From assembly GCA_019022495.1 (NCBI GenBank), contig JAFEKR010000005.1, positions 992,001 to 1,056,000 on the forward strand: DNA of 64,000 nucleotides, written 5' to 3'. How positions within the stretch are numbered: position 1 is the first letter of the stretch; the number at the start of each line of letters is the position of its first letter. This document shows, piece after piece, positions 1-12,787 of this stretch. This DNA comes from Epichloe hybrida. Lineage: Eukaryota > Ascomycota > Sordariomycetes > Hypocreales > Clavicipitaceae. Both the position numbers and the translations under genes were made by a program. Below the pieces are notes generated by a model, which was not told the DNA's origin, searched no databases, and worked only from the letters and a program-made list of their open reading frames with translations.

Positions 1-1108
1 GTCTAGATTCCTTTGCTATTTTTAACTATAAAAGGAACGTTACTAATTTGTTGTTTTTGCTACTAATTAAGCTCCTGTGTTTGCCTATTGCCGTTGCGAG
101 GTTCTTCTTTTGCATTTCAGGAGCGTTGTCGCTCCAATAAAATCAGAAGATCGCGAAAACAGGAAAAAAAAACGGAAGAAAAAGCAGCGGAAGCAGTAAA
201 AGCAGCGATAAGAACAAAGCAATAAGAACAAATTACTAGAGATAAAGAAAGTAATAGAAGTTCTAAAAGTAACTAGAAAATAACAGGAAAAGTAACAAGG
301 GAATAATAGGAATTGCTACTTCCTGTTTTTTATAAAAAGGAGGGAAGGAGGTAATCTCTCTCTCTTGCTAATAAGCACGGGGCAAATAGCACTAATAATA
401 AAGGGGGTAAAAAACAAGCTATAGATACTTGTACGAATAGATTAAAGGTCTATTGGATAAAGGGAATATTTATAAAGAAGTTATAGATATGTTAGCTAGC
501 TTAGCTAAGGTTATTTAACGTTAGGTTCGAAATAAATGCCTTGTGGCAATAGATTTAGTTAGTTAGTTAGTTTTCTTGTAATAGACAATAAAATCGATAA
601 TTAATAACAATATCCTAGATAGATATAATAAAGTTATATCCCTAAGCCTAAGGGTTAATAAATCAATTCCTTGGAAGCCTAACAAGCCCACAACTAGGAT
701 TCTAGTCTCTTCCTTTAGCACACTTATGTAGTTATGCCTCTCTACCGTAATAACCGTTATAGCATAATAAGGGGTAGTAGCAGTGGCGTTTGTAGAAATG
801 TCTTTTCTTATAATACCTAGCTTATCTATGGTTATGAAGTTAACTACTGATTAGTGTTAGATGCACTAAGGTCCTGCGTAGGTAATAAATCCCATATAAA
901 TTCGAAGTCGATGATAGATAGTTAGCTAGGAAAGAGAGAGAAGAGAGGGAAAGTCTAGATGCTAGAAAAGTGGGCGAAATCCGTATATAGGGCACAAAAG
1001 GGGGTGGCGAATTGATGCAGCCAATCATATCGCGTGCATCGCGCCGGACCCACAATTGGTCCGGTCTTTGGCCACGATTGAACCGATGAAGATCCGAAGG
1101 AATTAACA
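1..1108 (-). mobile_element. Family-A Copia element (copy Z), 5' LTR and leader only
   Basis: This is the right-hand (5') end of a minus-strand LTR retrotransposon whose gag-pol lies left of the window. Positions 1-854 align base for base, apart from C/T and G/A changes, with the leaders of elements A (49391-50253) and B (57328-58010). The LTR (855-1108) matches theirs. No gag codons remain in the window. Its target duplication cannot be tested because the left end is missing; the right flank starts TATAT. This copy is less mutated than A or B in places and helps show the unmutated family sequence. Confidence 0.9.
855..1108 (-). repeat. 5' LTR of copy Z
   Basis: The 254-bp LTR runs TGTTAGATGC...GGAATTAACA on the plus strand. 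It matches four other LTRs in the window (43751, 50254, 51653 and 58011). Its right half keeps CpG-rich DNA, including the CCGGACC/GGTCCGG inverted repeat near 1042-1062, while its left half is more A+T-rich. Confidence 0.9.
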
Positions 1109-1403
1109 TATATACCTTATATATATACTTATAAAGTGTAAATTCTTACTTATATAATTTTTTAATTTTATATATACTATCTTACATATGCTTTATATAT
1201 ACTATTATAAGGTGTAATTATTAGCTAATTAATTTTCTTTAGGGTTACTTATATATAAGTTATATATATATTACATATACTATTATAAGGTGTAATTATT
1301 AGCTAATTAATTTTCTTTAGAGTTACCTATATATAGGTTATATATACATTATATATACTATTATAAGGTATAATTATTAGCTAATTAATTTTTTTAAGGT
1401 TAC
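1109..1403. repeat. 78-bp A+T-rich tandem repeat, about 2.6 copies
   Basis: The phrase ACTATTATAAGG recurs at 1201, 1279 and 1357, a period of 78 bp. Each unit continues with GTGTAATTATTAGCTAATT and a TATATA-rich tail. C1 inserted within the third unit. 1109-1200 is related A+T-rich DNA. No gene is seen. Confidence 0.8.
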
Positions 1404-1711
1404 TGTTGGATTCACAGGGTATTGAATTCAATGTAATACAGTCGTGAGCCCGAAGAATAGTATCGTTATTAATTATCTATTCTAGGCTGCGTTATCTGTT
1501 ATTATAATTAATTAAGTTCTTAGGAAAAGAGAGGTAAAAAGCTAGAAGTTATAATACATAAAGGGAAAAGGGGTTACGTGTTTATATCCCTATATTTCCT
1601 AGCTAATTAACGTGCTAGGTTATAGGTTATATATAAGGTCCGCGCGCGGCCTAAGCTTCTACTAGGTAATTATAGCTACGATATATAATTAATATTACCT
1701 TTATTCTAACA
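1404..1711 (-). repeat. 3' LTR of C1
   Basis: The 308-bp repeat starts TGTTGGATTC and ends TTCTAACA. On the coding strand it is preceded by the purine-rich tract AAAGAGAGAAGTTCTAG, the likely polypurine tract. The outer part (1404-1465) is almost free of RIP changes; the inner part (1660-1711) is heavily altered compared with 33690-33746. Confidence 0.9.
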
Positions 1712-2713
1712 CTAGAACTTCTCTCTTTTAATATGATTATTAATACGTAATATTAATCGTAGAAATAAAAAAGAAAGATAGATTAAGAATGTAATTAATA
1801 GGGGATATAAGGAAAAGAACTTATAGCCTATCTAGGTATATAGTTACTAATAAAAGGGAAATAATAATCTTGCTTAGCCTGTGAGCTTATGTAAGAATAA
1901 GTAAGTCCTTCTAAATCCCTTCTTTTCCTTAAAATAATATATATACTATACCTTAGTGCATATATAATATCTTCCTTCTCCTTAGTAATACCTTTATCCT
2001 CTTATATACTACTATTAATTTCTATAGTCCACTAGGAGGGCCTAGTAAGCTAGCGTGGTTATAGCTACTAAGGATATTAACTACAGGGGTATAGATCCCC
2101 TATGTATTACTATCTTATCCCTATAGCTATTCTCCTAGAGAATTACCTTTTCCTCTTACCGCGTGTGTGTTATACATAGGTAACCTATCCCTCTATCTAG
2201 ATAGTTATCTAGTTAGTTAAGATAAAGCTCTTAAGGGCCTTATTAGGTAATACCTTTATAAAGGCATTAGCTAGATTATTCTCTCTGTTAATCTATTAGA
2301 TCTCGTAGAGTTCTTAGTGTTTATATAACTATTAAAGGGCTATAATATTAATTATTAGGCATTTCTCCTTTATTATACTAAGCTTAATAAGGCACTTATA
2401 TAAGGAGTATAAATCTATATATATAATAACTAGGATCTTTAGGAGCTTTAGTTAGTTAGTAACTAAGTTTAGGGTGGTTATAATTACGTAAGCTATATTA
2501 ATACTAGCTACTATACTATAGACTTCTAAGGCAAGCATACTTTACGTAACTCTTTTACTCTTTATTAAGCTAAAGTGTATAATATTACCTTTAATTATAA
2601 ACTTACTATTAGTATAGTCTTTATTTACTAGGATAAGTATATATCCTAGTTATAAGAATAGGTCCTAGTTATTAGCAAAGAATCTATTTATAAAGGCAAA
2701 GAGCTTTGCCTTC
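1712..2713 (-). pseudogene. pol: C1 piece 4: C-terminal pol (Copia RNase H) and 3' end
   Basis: Minus-strand translation gives the end of a Copia-type RNase H. Around 2222-2300 it reads an equivalent of YEIxWINxxxNxANAFIKALPNKALKS, the same block as at 40560-40650 in C2. Trp and Gln positions are TAG or TAA. The piece ends at target sequence CCTTC (2709-2713), where D interrupts it; coding continues at 10126. The 3' untranslated part is 1712 to about 2160. The product would degrade the RNA strand during reverse transcription, but this copy is dead. Confidence 0.85.
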
Positions 2714-2980
2714 TGTCACGACTGTGGTGGGAGAGATATAAACGGAGTGAAGGCTAAGACTCTTGATTATAGCTAGAGAGCTACTACTTAGGGGTAGGTG
2801 TATAAAGGTCTTAAACTCTAACCTCCTATAACTCTTATAGGCAGTCCTTGTCTAAATACCCTACTACATGCACGTAGTTACCTAGTAGCTACTTAGTTAT
2901 CTATGCGATCTAGGGCTTATCCAAGGGCTCTATTATGTGACTATCCTATCCGTAACTCCCTAGCCTCTATGCCCCTAATA
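2714..2980 (-). repeat. 3' LTR of D
   Basis: The LTR starts TGTCACGACTG; its inner end reads CCTAATA where the right LTR has CCTGACA. It has the same length as 9859-10125. Differences between the pair are mostly C/T and G/A. The left (outer) half keeps C and G, the right (inner) half has lost them. Confidence 0.92.
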
Positions 2981-4860
2981 TGCTGCCCCCCTAACATATA
3001 ATTATTCTTAATTATAAAGAGCTGCTTAGCTAGTGTGTGTTTACTACGCATAACCCGTGGCAATATCTATGTTACTAGCTATACTATTAGTGCGTAGTGT
3101 TACGTCCGCTTTAAATAGTAAGATAGATATTATAGGGGTCTAGGCAGCCCTTCTTATAATCGCTAGATTACAGGTAGCTGCACACTTATTACTTTATTAC
3201 CTCTAACGTACATAACTCTATCTAATAAGTTATTAGTGCTAAGTAAGTAAACTACTAGTGTTAAGTTTTGTAATTAGGTTAAATAGATAGGGTAATACGT
3301 GCTATTTAAAATAAATAACTTCTTATCTAATGTTAGGGATATTATATTAATCTTACTAGGAGTTCGCAGCTAGTGTGTGTATCTGCTAGTAGCAGCTATA
3401 ACCGTAAATATTATAATTCCTAGATTAGCTATATATAGCGTGTAGATTACTTAGGGGTCTAGGGCTAATATAAAAGAGGCCTACTTTCCCTTACTTTTAT
3501 ATACTTTTTCTTCCTTTTATATTCTCCCTTAGTATTATAAGTTACCCTTACCTATAAACTAGTAGCTTTATAGCTTCTCTTATAGTAGTTACTAATATCC
3601 TATAGTATTACTTTATTATCCGCGTCTGTCCTTATCTAAAACATCTAAATCCTCTTAAACACTAAAATATTAGTTTCTTGCCTTTTACCTATAAGTTTCT
3701 TATAGTATATTACTACTAACTTACTAGTAGTTAATAATATCTTTAATATAAGTAACTACTCTGCTGCTACTGCCTCCCCCTAGTGTAAAAACTCCTATGC
3801 CATCCCCTATAAAGTCTCTTAGTAAGAAATATTTAGCTTCTAAAATTTCTATATAAGTATAATATCTATATCCCCCTAGCGCTTACCCTACTAACTCATA
3901 GCTAGTAGTGCTAGTAAAATGAAAATTCCTTATATATGCTATGTATAGTAAGTAGTAATATAGGTAATTGCTCCTAAAGATAGTAATAGCGCGGAGCTGT
4001 AATATCTTGTAGAGGGCAAATCTATCCTGACGGAGTATACTGATTCCCTAAGTATAACTTTACTACTATCTTGCTATGGGTTGTTACTAACTTACGTAGG
4101 TAACTTAATAAAATGCGCATATTATTTGCAAAATAATAAAGACTATTCTAGGGTATATCCTCCCTTTTCTTACTACTAATACACATACTAATATGCTACT
4201 AGTATCCTACTTAGTTTACCTAGTTATACTATACGCTCTTTAAGCGTATTAACACTTATAGTAATCCTAATAATAATCTATACTTTCTTAATAACGTATA
4301 TATCCCTTGTTTCTATAACTTAGTTACTACTAATATACTACTAGCGTCTAATACGCGTAAAACGCAAACTTTATAATACGCTCTTAGCCACTAAAAATAC
4401 TAATAAGCATGGTTAGGCAAGGCAAGCGCAGCTTATAGCGGAAGTCATATGTAAGGCTAACGCTAATAAACAAGTTACTATATTACTACTTAGTGATACT
4501 ATTAATCTAGAAGTCTAGATAGATATTTCTAATAGCTTGTGTTTTATTACGTAAAACCTCCTATCTATATATACTCCTACGCTCTAGCTTATAGCTTTAC
4601 TAACTTACTAGTAGCTTACTACTAACATGTCTACACTTCCTACTTATATTAGGCCACTAGACCTTTCTAGCGAGCTTTATATATATATATATAGAGAGGG
4701 GGATTTTTCTAATAATAAGGACAAATCCTCTGCCCCTATTAGCATAGGTAGGACTACTAGGGGTTAGGCGCCTAATGTATTAATAGAGTAATTAGTGCGA
4801 AGTAGCTACGAGTTAGGTTATCTAAGAAATTATCTAGATTTTTTTTTTCTTTATATATCG
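2981..4860 (-). other. D 3' region beyond the chromodomain, unassigned
   Basis: About 1.9 kb separates the end of the chromodomain reading frame from the 3' LTR, which is long for a chromovirus 3' untranslated region. More than one minus-strand frame is fairly open around 4400-4750, so I cannot choose a real frame or recognise a domain. It could be a decayed accessory gene, a long untranslated region, or older inserted DNA. The GGGGGG polypurine tract lies at its extreme left end. Confidence 0.5.
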
Positions 4861-4929
4861 CTACTACTATCTAAACTCTATTAAATATACCTCTATATCT
4901 GCAAACTAGCTGCTTAGTTACCGCTTATA

Positions 4930-7900
4930 ATCCTTAATAATATCTGTTGTAACAAAATCTCTTTTCTTTACCTAAGAATTTTCTAAAGCATTATAGCCCT
5001 TCTACTTAACCAGGTATTTCTAACGTCTCCTGTTATACTAATATAATATAATTCTCTTAACTTTAAACTCCTACTTATTATCTACGACATTCTCTTACAG
5101 TAAGGACGTGTCTTCTACGCTAGATAGGTCTCCTATAAATAGTTTAAGGTTAGTAACGTTAAAAACATTATGCAGACGCGTTCCACATAGTAGCCTTAAT
5201 TAATACGTAAGTCTATAGGTACTAATTACCTTTTTAATTTTATAAGGGCCTAGGTACTTCATACTTAGCTTCCTACTAGGTTACCGTAAGTTAATATTCT
5301 TTATAGATAATAAAACATAGTTACCTATATTAAACTTTATTAGGGTTTACTTCTTGTTATAGTGCTTCGTGTACTAGACCTATAAGTTACTTAAAAGCTA
5401 CTTAATTACTACGTGTCTATCTCTTAGCGTAATAATATAAGTTTTTACTTAGTTATTCACTATAGGAATATCCATAACTACTTACTACAGTCCCCTAGGG
5501 TTATAGCCTTATAGCGCCTTAGCTAGGGTGTAGCTATAAGTTAAATAGACGCTTATATTATATGCAAACTATGCTATTAAAAGATTATTAGCCTAATTAG
5601 TTTAGTTAAAGCAAGCAAAGGCTCTTAAATAATGCTCTAAAACTTAGTTTAGATATTCTGTCTAACTATCTATCTGTAGGTAGAATGCGGTGCTTAGTTG
5701 CTACTTGGTTGTAATAAGGTGGCAGAAGGTTATCTAAAACCCGCTAGTGAAAGTTAAACCCTAGTCTATAATAATACCCTCTAGAGCGCTATAATCCCTA
5801 AAAATGTACTCTAAGAATATAGTAGCTAACCTGTTACTAGTTATACATATTAAAACAGGGATATAGATACTATACTTTATGAAACAGTCTATAATAACTA
5901 AGATTACATTGTAAGTCTAGTTTATGTCTTTCACAGGCAGTAACCCTATGATAAAGTCTATTAATAATTCTTAAAAAGGCTGATCAGGCACTAGCAGCGC
6001 TACTAGCTTACTATAGGGTTTATAGTGCCTTAGCTTTAAAGTTTAATAGCTTACATAAGTTCGCATATATAACTTAGTGTCTTTCTTTATTAACGGCTAG
6101 TAGTACTAGTTTATAATTTAGCAAAGGGTCTTACTAACTCCCTAGTGGCCTGCTACTAGGTTATTATAGGTAAGTATTAGAACTTCCTTCCTTATACTTA
6201 CTAGAATAAAAACTCTATTCTTAAACATTAATAGCTTAGAGGGCCTAATAGACTATATCTATAACGCTTCTAGGTTACTACTCTTAAGTAGCTTCCTCTA
6301 ACCTATAGTAAAGTTATTACCTTACTATGCTTAAAATAACATAACTTAAATTAGAGTCTCTAATTCTACGTACTTAGGATAAGTGTTACACATAAACTTA
6401 GAAGAGGTTTACTAGACTACCTATATTCTCGCTATAATACTACTATAAGTAGCTAGCTTATAGTGTGCTTTTAGACTTATAGACAAATTACAGCTAAGTA
6501 GCATTTTAAGGGGGCGCCTACGTTACTTACTAACTACTAACCTAGCTAGACTCCTAACCCGCAGGCTTGCTAGACTTACGGAAATATTAAATAATATAGA
6601 TAAGGCGTAACCTTGCTGCTTACAATTAGCGGACCTAGTTAGCGTACTACTCACGGGCTTTGCAGGACTATTAGGTTTCTTAATAATATAATTAAGTTAT
6701 GTCTTCTTAAAACCCTAGAGGCTAGAATAGCCCTTATAGTAATCTCGTAATAAACTATTAACTATGCTAAGGGATATAACCTTAGGGCCTGTGACTACAC
6801 TATTATATATATAGCGCCCTTACTACTTAGCATCTATAAACTTAGCTAAGAAGTTAGGTAGCTACAAGGACGTAGCCTCCGCCCTACGCTTCTTGCTAAT
6901 ATAATCTGCTTTTCTTAATAGGGTATTAGCAGGGTTTAGCTTACTTGCATAATTTTAATCCTAAAATTAAACAGATAGAGCTTGTCTAACACTATTACTT
7001 ACCTACTAGATAGCTTTGGCTTTATAGCTAGGTACTTATAATTAAGGTAGTCTGTTATAACTATAATCTAGTAAGTTAAATATATAAGGTAGTGTCTCTA
7101 GGCCTGAAATGCCTCTTAGATTGCTAATAACTTAGCGTCTAGGGTTAAGTAGCAAAGCTTAATATTAGTTAACTTCCTTAAAAAATACACTACTAGGTGC
7201 TAGCTACCTAGCACTAATATTATAAGTATAGCTTTAATTACGTGACTAGATGCATCTATCTCTACTCTTAGCGAATAAAGTAGGTTAAAGTGCACTAAGA
7301 TTAGTGCCTCCTAGAACTTCTTTTAGAGTTCTTTAAACACCGTAAGTTTACTAGGCTTTAGCTTAAACTCTACTAGTTAAACACCCTTTAGATAGTTTAT
7401 TAGCGGGACTACTACCTTACTATACTATTTTATAAAGCGTTAGTAAAACCCTATGAACCTAAGGAATAATTAAATATCAAACACACTACGGGGTATTGGC
7501 TAGGTCGTAATAGCTTTAACCCTTGACAGTTCTATCTTAATGCCTTTTTTAGATATAATAAACCCTAGGAATTTCACTTATAATACTAAAAATTAGTACT
7601 TCTTAAGGTTAATGTAGAGATCCGCGTCCTGAAGTTACTCTAGTACCCTTTTGACATGCTCTATGTGTCTTACAGGGTCGCTACTATATATTAGGATGTC
7701 ATTAAGGTAGATAATGTAGAATTCATCTATAAGTCCCTTAAGCGCGTTGTTAATATATTCCTAAAAAGTAGCTAGCGCGTTTACTAATCTAAACGGCATA
7801 ATAAGGTACTTAAAATGCCTATAGCGGCATTAGAATGCTATCTTCTACTTATCGCCCTTACGGATATATAGCTAGTGGTATGCCTCTTAAAGATCTAAAG

Positions 7901-8990
7901 ACATGAAGACTTTCGTGCCTGCTAGTTAATTAAGAATTTCGGAGATTAATAGTAAGGGGGCCTTATTTTTAACGGTAATCCTATTAAGACCCCTATAATC
8001 CACATAAAGCCTTAATTTCCCTGATTTTTTCGGGATAAATAAAATCGGGGCTCTAGCTAGGCTTGTTGATCTTCTAATCTATCCTTTTTCCTACGCACTT
8101 GTAAGGTACTCCCTGAGCACCTCTAGCTCTTTTTCCACCAGGTTATATATAGGTCCCTATAGTGGCTGTTTCCCTTCTTCTAATTTAATTATATAAGTGT
8201 AGCCCCTAAGTTCTAGAAGCTTGCTGGCTAGATCTTTTAAGAACACGTCTATAAATTCCACGTACTTCTCTAGGATTTACTATTAGGGTGCGTTGCTGTC
8301 TATTTCTTACGTAGATGCTGCTAGCTCCTTGCGAAACACTACCTAGAGCGCTATCACGCTTCTAAGTTTCTTTTTCTTCGGGGGCTAGACATTACCTTCC
8401 GCTATTACTACAACTACATCGTAAGTTAGGTTGTTGCTTAGTATGTTATCTGTTAATAAAACTTTATTAGTATCCCCCTCTTTTGCTTTAGGTTTAACTA
8501 TTTTAACTTTTAGTAATACTAGTAATAGCGTAATAGAAGACTACTTTGCTACCTTACGCAGTTGTTGCTTGCCTAAAGTAAATGTAATGCGTTCTTTGGT
8601 TATTAGGAACCTCTAAAAACCTTACTTCTAATCTATTACTATAGGTTTATACTCTAGGGTCTAGTCTATTCCTAGGAGCATTCCTTCTCTAGTATTAGTA
8701 ATATAGCAGCTAACTTGGCAGACCTTTATATAGCCTATGCTATCCTTTACCTTAACTAGTTTACGCAAAATTCCTTAGTGCGGGATCTTATTCCTGCTTA
8801 CGCTTTCTAGTGTTACCTTTGCTTTTACTACGTTCTTCTAGTCCTGTTTTAATAGTAGCTTAGGGTGGATTATTAAATATTCCGCTCCTATATTAAATAG
8901 CGCTAGCACTGCTAACTAGCGGTTATCTCGCCGTAGGGATACCTATATCCTTATTCTCTTATCTATAGGTTTCTCTGTAGTAAGACTATT
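4930..8990 (-). pseudogene. pol: D pol: protease, reverse transcriptase, RNase H, integrase, chromodomain
   Basis: Reverse transcriptase: around 7960-8080 the minus strand reads [16 protein letters not shown] without a stop; around 7690-7730 the catalytic box is YLND (from YLDD). RNase H ends near 6890-6930 with an NPANTLLRKADY-like block (canonical NPADxLSRRxDY). Integrase follows; its C-terminal GPY/F module is visible at 5220-5290 (SRKLSMKYLGPYKIKK). The chromodomain lies at about 4930-5095: a KYLVK-stop-KGYNALENS core, where the stop replaces Trp of the family KYLVKWKGY motif. Chromodomains of this family bind methylated histone H3 and steer integration to heterochromatin. Stops are TAG/TAA at Trp/Gln positions. 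The protease was not pinned down. Limits are approximate. Confidence 0.85.
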
Positions 8991-9858
8991 ATCCTAGGCC
9001 CGCGCTAAATTAATTAGAATTTTATTTAGGTCTGAAGATTTATTGCTACTATCTCTATGCTTCTTAGTGGTATGCTTGTTGCTCTTGTAGATTAAGTAGT
9101 CCGCTGCTTTATATCTATTAGAACTATATCTAGGGCTACTATATTTGTAGCACTTAAATGGCTTCTAGCCTATGCCCTGTTGTTAGGAACCTTGCTGTAA
9201 ATCGTCTGTAGGGGAGCTAGAGCATTATCTTTTGTTATTCCTACCTTCTTTATCGTAGCTTCTATTATAATTCTTTATTATAGATATTATCATAACTTTA
9301 GCTTTTTTACCTTAGCCCTATAGGTGGCTCTAAGACGTAGGGAACTCTTAGCTAACTATATGCTACCTTATAGTGTTATTTAAGCTATTTAGGAACATTG
9401 CTATCCTTAGACGTAAGGGGATCTAGTTAGGCAATTCGGCTTCTACCTTTATCTAGAGTCTTAGGAAAGATTAGAAAGATTAATTATGCTTATAGGTCTT
9501 CTACCTAATCTAGCTAATTACGGGTCCGCTTCTATTTCTTTAAGCTATGCTTCTATTTCTAAGATCTCTTATCTTAAGCGGGCATTATATAGCTAGGCTT
9601 ATGCGACCTTGTATTGCCTCTGTAGCTAGTCTGAATTATTATTATTTCTAGATCTAGGGTTGCTATGTTAGTTAGGTAGCGTCTGCTATGCCCTGTTACG
9701 TTCTATAGTTAGAGTGTTTAGGTTACTACTTAGGTGCTATGGGTTTAGGGCTTCCTTACTAGGTAGTATAGGTGTGTTCTAAGTAGATATCCTATAGCTC
9801 CTTTATATTTAAATCTAGCTAATAGTCTGTTTTCCTAAAAGGGTTTAAGAGTTTGACT
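8991..9858 (-). pseudogene. gag: D gag remnant
   Basis: The region lies between the 5' LTR and pol. Around 9125-9165 the minus strand reads KPFKCYKYSSPRYS, a decayed CCHC zinc knuckle (family CYxCGxxGHxxxxC), which would bind RNA in the capsid. The N-terminal start is not recognisable after RIP. The leader and primer site fall immediately left of 9859; I could not match the primer site to a tRNA. Confidence 0.65.
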
Positions 9859-10125
9859 TATTATAACTATGGTAGGAGAGATATAAATAAAGTAAAAGCT
9901 AAGACTCTTAATTATAGCTAGAGAGCTACTACTTAGGGGTAGGTGTATAAAGGTTTTAAACTCTAACCTCCTATAACTCTTATAGGCAGTCCTTGTCTAA
10001 ATACCCTACTACGTGCACGTGGCTACCTAGCAGCTACTTAGTTATCTGTGTAATCCGGGGCTTATCCGAGGGCTCCATCATGTGACCGTCCTGTCCGTGA
10101 CTCCCTAGCCTCCGTGCCCCTGACA
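9859..10125 (-). repeat. 5' LTR of D
   Basis: The 267-bp partner of 2714-2980. Here the left (inner) edge is mutated (TATTATAACTATGG against TGTCACGACTGTGG), while the right (outer) end is intact, finishing CCCCTGACA before CCTTC. Confidence 0.92.
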
Positions 10126-11747
10126 CCTTCTTAAGGTTAATTAGGATAAATATCAGACCTCTCTCTAGGTAATTTATCTACTACTTTAGGTAGTAATTAA
10201 GGGCTTTCACGTCCTCTAGGGTTAGCTCCTAGTGTTATATAGTAATAGATAAGTTAAAGTAAGCCTCTAGTTAGTAAATTAAGGCAATATAAGCTCCTCA
10301 GGCCCTTTGCTTAATATATTTACGCTTTAAGTTAGTTATTAGAACTAATTCTAACTTATAACTCTACCCTTTCTACTAGATCTTAATAGTATTATTCTCT
10401 AGTAAGATAATACTACTATTAAATATAAGAGGGTAGTCCTAAGTTAGGAATTGCTTTAGCTTTATATTAAAGCCTACTATAGCAAGCTAGGTCTCTTCCT
10501 TCTTAGAGAACTTCTTATCTAAGAGGCTAATTATGTTATTAGTTTATATTCTAATATAGGTAAAGTTAGGGCTTTCCTTTGTAGTTATAAGTAGGCAGGG
10601 ATTATATATAAAGGTTTCTATCTAGAGGTTCTCTTTATAATACTTATAATATATAACCTACTAGTATATTCCTACCTCTATAAGCTTGTAAAGGGGTTTT
10701 ATAACCCTTAAGATTATACTAGGTAGGTAAAGATGCTATATCTAAATTAGTAAGCGCGCTAGGATTAGCCACTCTAGTAATGTATAGGCCTGTATATAAG
10801 CCTAATAGATATCTCTTAGCTAGATAAGGAATTTCCTTAATCTTGCTAATAGGGCTATTATAAGGATAAGACGTTAGCTTGCGCGTTAAATCATTAGGGC
10901 CTGTGTAAGAATAGCCTGTTTCCCTTTATTCTTATACCCTTAGATTATAAGGCGTGACTTTTTGTAGGGTTTTATTATCTTACCCTTAATCTTATTAATA
11001 ATCTAGGAATTAAAGATTTAAATTTCACTATATTCTTCCTTATTAAATATAATAAATTTAAACACACCTTGCTTAATTAGAGTGTTAATTTCCGCTTTTA
11101 TTAATAGCTTAAAAGGTTTACTAGGGGTCTTAATAATTCCTTCCTTACGTAGCTTAATTACAAGAGCTAGGTTACTATATTCTTTTACTAATAGGAAGGT
11201 ATTAGCATCTTAAGGTATTATAGGAGGGTTTTTCTATAGCCTTCCGCGTCCTTGCTTTAGTGGTATTAGTAGCACTATGTTCTTATTACAGGCCTCTTAC
11301 CCTTTTTTTCCTTCCTTTTTACTAGGCTTTACTATCTTCTTTATACTAGGATTATTATAGTAAGGCTTAATAGATATTAACCTAAAGGTCTTTAGGCCTC
11401 TAGGTATATTAAGTGTATAGCTTTCTCTAGTAATTACTAGTAGCTTATATAGACCTAACTATCCCTTACCTTCTTACTAGACCTTAACCTTTAATCTAAG
11501 TAGTAAGCTAAGGGTCTTTAAGGTGTCTAGGCTATTATATTTAGTAAGGGCCTTATTAACCTTCTAGATAGCATAGAGTCTCTTAATCTCTTTAGTAGCC
11601 TTCTATACTATAATCACATGCTATGTAATATTAGGTAATAGCAAGGACTTATTTATTATACATAGGTAAGCTCTAAAGATAAGGAGGGTTAGGATAAGAC
11701 TATTAGGGCCTGTGGTATTATTTAGGGCCTTAATTGCTATTTAAAGG
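10126..11747 (-). pseudogene. pol: C1 piece 3: Copia reverse transcriptase and start of RNase H
   Basis: The piece is collinear with 38545-40161 of C2 in reverse complement. Around 10510-10560 the minus strand reads YIRI-stop-TNNIISLLDK. This is the reverse transcriptase catalytic box of the lineage: TNN stands for TDD and the stop for Gln, as shown by element A, where the Gln survives (MQTNN). The piece begins beside D (CCTTC) and ends at target AAAGG (11743-11747), where E inserted. It no longer encodes protein. Confidence 0.85.
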
Positions 11748-12572
11748 TATTGAAATGTAGGGAGCTAGTTGCCAGCTGGCAACAGCTGTACGGGTGCAAG
11801 CTCTACGGTCAGGGACCAATAGGGCTACAACGTTGAATCAATCAACGCAACGCAACGGAAGGTTGTGGCAGTTATTAACTAATAGAATTCAATTTAGATC
11901 ACTTTTATAATATCTTATAAAGCAATAGAATTGATTTTAGATATGTTGTACGAGCAATGCAGCTGTTGTTAGTTAAGAGGACTAGCTATCTAGCTAGTTA
12001 AAAAGATTTTCTTCCTCTCATAGACCTACCGACCATATCGGTGGATCCGGGCCGCTAACGGGGTCTTACGGGCCACTTTTGATTTTCCGCAAAATTCATT
12101 TGTATGCAAAAACCAAAAAATTAACTCACCACTATACTAGCTAGTAACCCGTATGCACTAACTTTTGGTCCAAAAAATAACCTTGTATAAAGAGAAAGCC
12201 CTATCTTTAAGCTTTAATTTGCTATATATAAAACTTTTGTATGACCTCTAGATAAAAAGAAAATCGCTATTAAAGATAGCTATAGGGTAAGTTATATATA
12301 GGGTAACCTGCTTACATCACCCTAGCTTACGTTACCCTAGCTTACCTAATTACTAGTAGTGTGGTTGTAGCTACACTTGCAGCTACAACGCAATTAACTA
12401 ATTAGTTATCCACACGGTCGGTCGCAGCTGTTGATAGCTGCGACGTAGCTATTAATAGCTGCCCTCGCGACCGTTAACAGCTGTAGTGCAGCTGTTAGAC
12501 TTGCAAAGCAAGCTAGTAATAAGAAGGTTCTTTAACTAGAAAAGAGCTAAAAATAAGTCTTATTTTTAACAC
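11748..12572 (-). repeat. 3' LTR of E
   Basis: The 825-bp LTR starts TATTGAAATG on the plus strand and ends TTTTTAACA (coding strand TGTTAAAA...CAATA). It matches 18074-19227 apart from transitions and the TRIM insertion. The inner right half has lost C and G relative to the other LTR, for example GTTAACAGCTGTAG against GTTGACAGCTGCAG. Confidence 0.92.
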
Positions 12573-12787
12573 CCCCTCTACAAAAGAATTACATTTAAAG
12601 CAATTAGAAGTGTACAAAGAGACTATAGGGTAAAAAACAACAACTTTTGATAATAACAGATAAAAGGGAAAAACAGGAAAAATAAAAGACCCCCTTTTTG
12701 AATTCCTAGCTATTGTTAAATATAGCTCCCTTTTTGACGTTGTTTTTTTGGTTCCTTGTTGAAGGGAATTAGTTGTTGGTTTAATAA
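12573..12787 (-). other. E 3' untranslated region with polypurine tract
   Basis: Directly beside the 3' LTR the coding strand reads GTAGAGGGGG before TGTTAAAA. This is a textbook polypurine tract for plus-strand DNA priming. The rest (12588-12787) holds no recognisable frame; the pol frame meets its first stop near 12788 and a second near 12770. Confidence 0.75.

Larger units (their letters stand above)
2714..10125 (-). mobile_element. D: Ty3/Gypsy chromovirus inserted in C1
   Basis: The 7412-bp element has 267-bp LTRs and a perfect CCTTC target duplication (2709-2713 and 10126-10130). Minus-strand coding order is gag zinc knuckle, reverse transcriptase (YLND), RNase H, integrase with GPY/F module, then chromodomain; integrase after RNase H defines Ty3/Gypsy, and the chromodomain makes it a chromovirus. 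The polypurine tract is beside the left LTR: coding strand TTAGGGGGGCAGCA, directly right of 2980. RIP damage is uneven; the reverse transcriptase core is still partly readable. Confidence 0.93.

Noticed and set aside
840..1109. Minus-strand 89-codon frame
   Set aside because: It lies almost wholly in the LTR of copy Z and is not kept in the other LTR copies.
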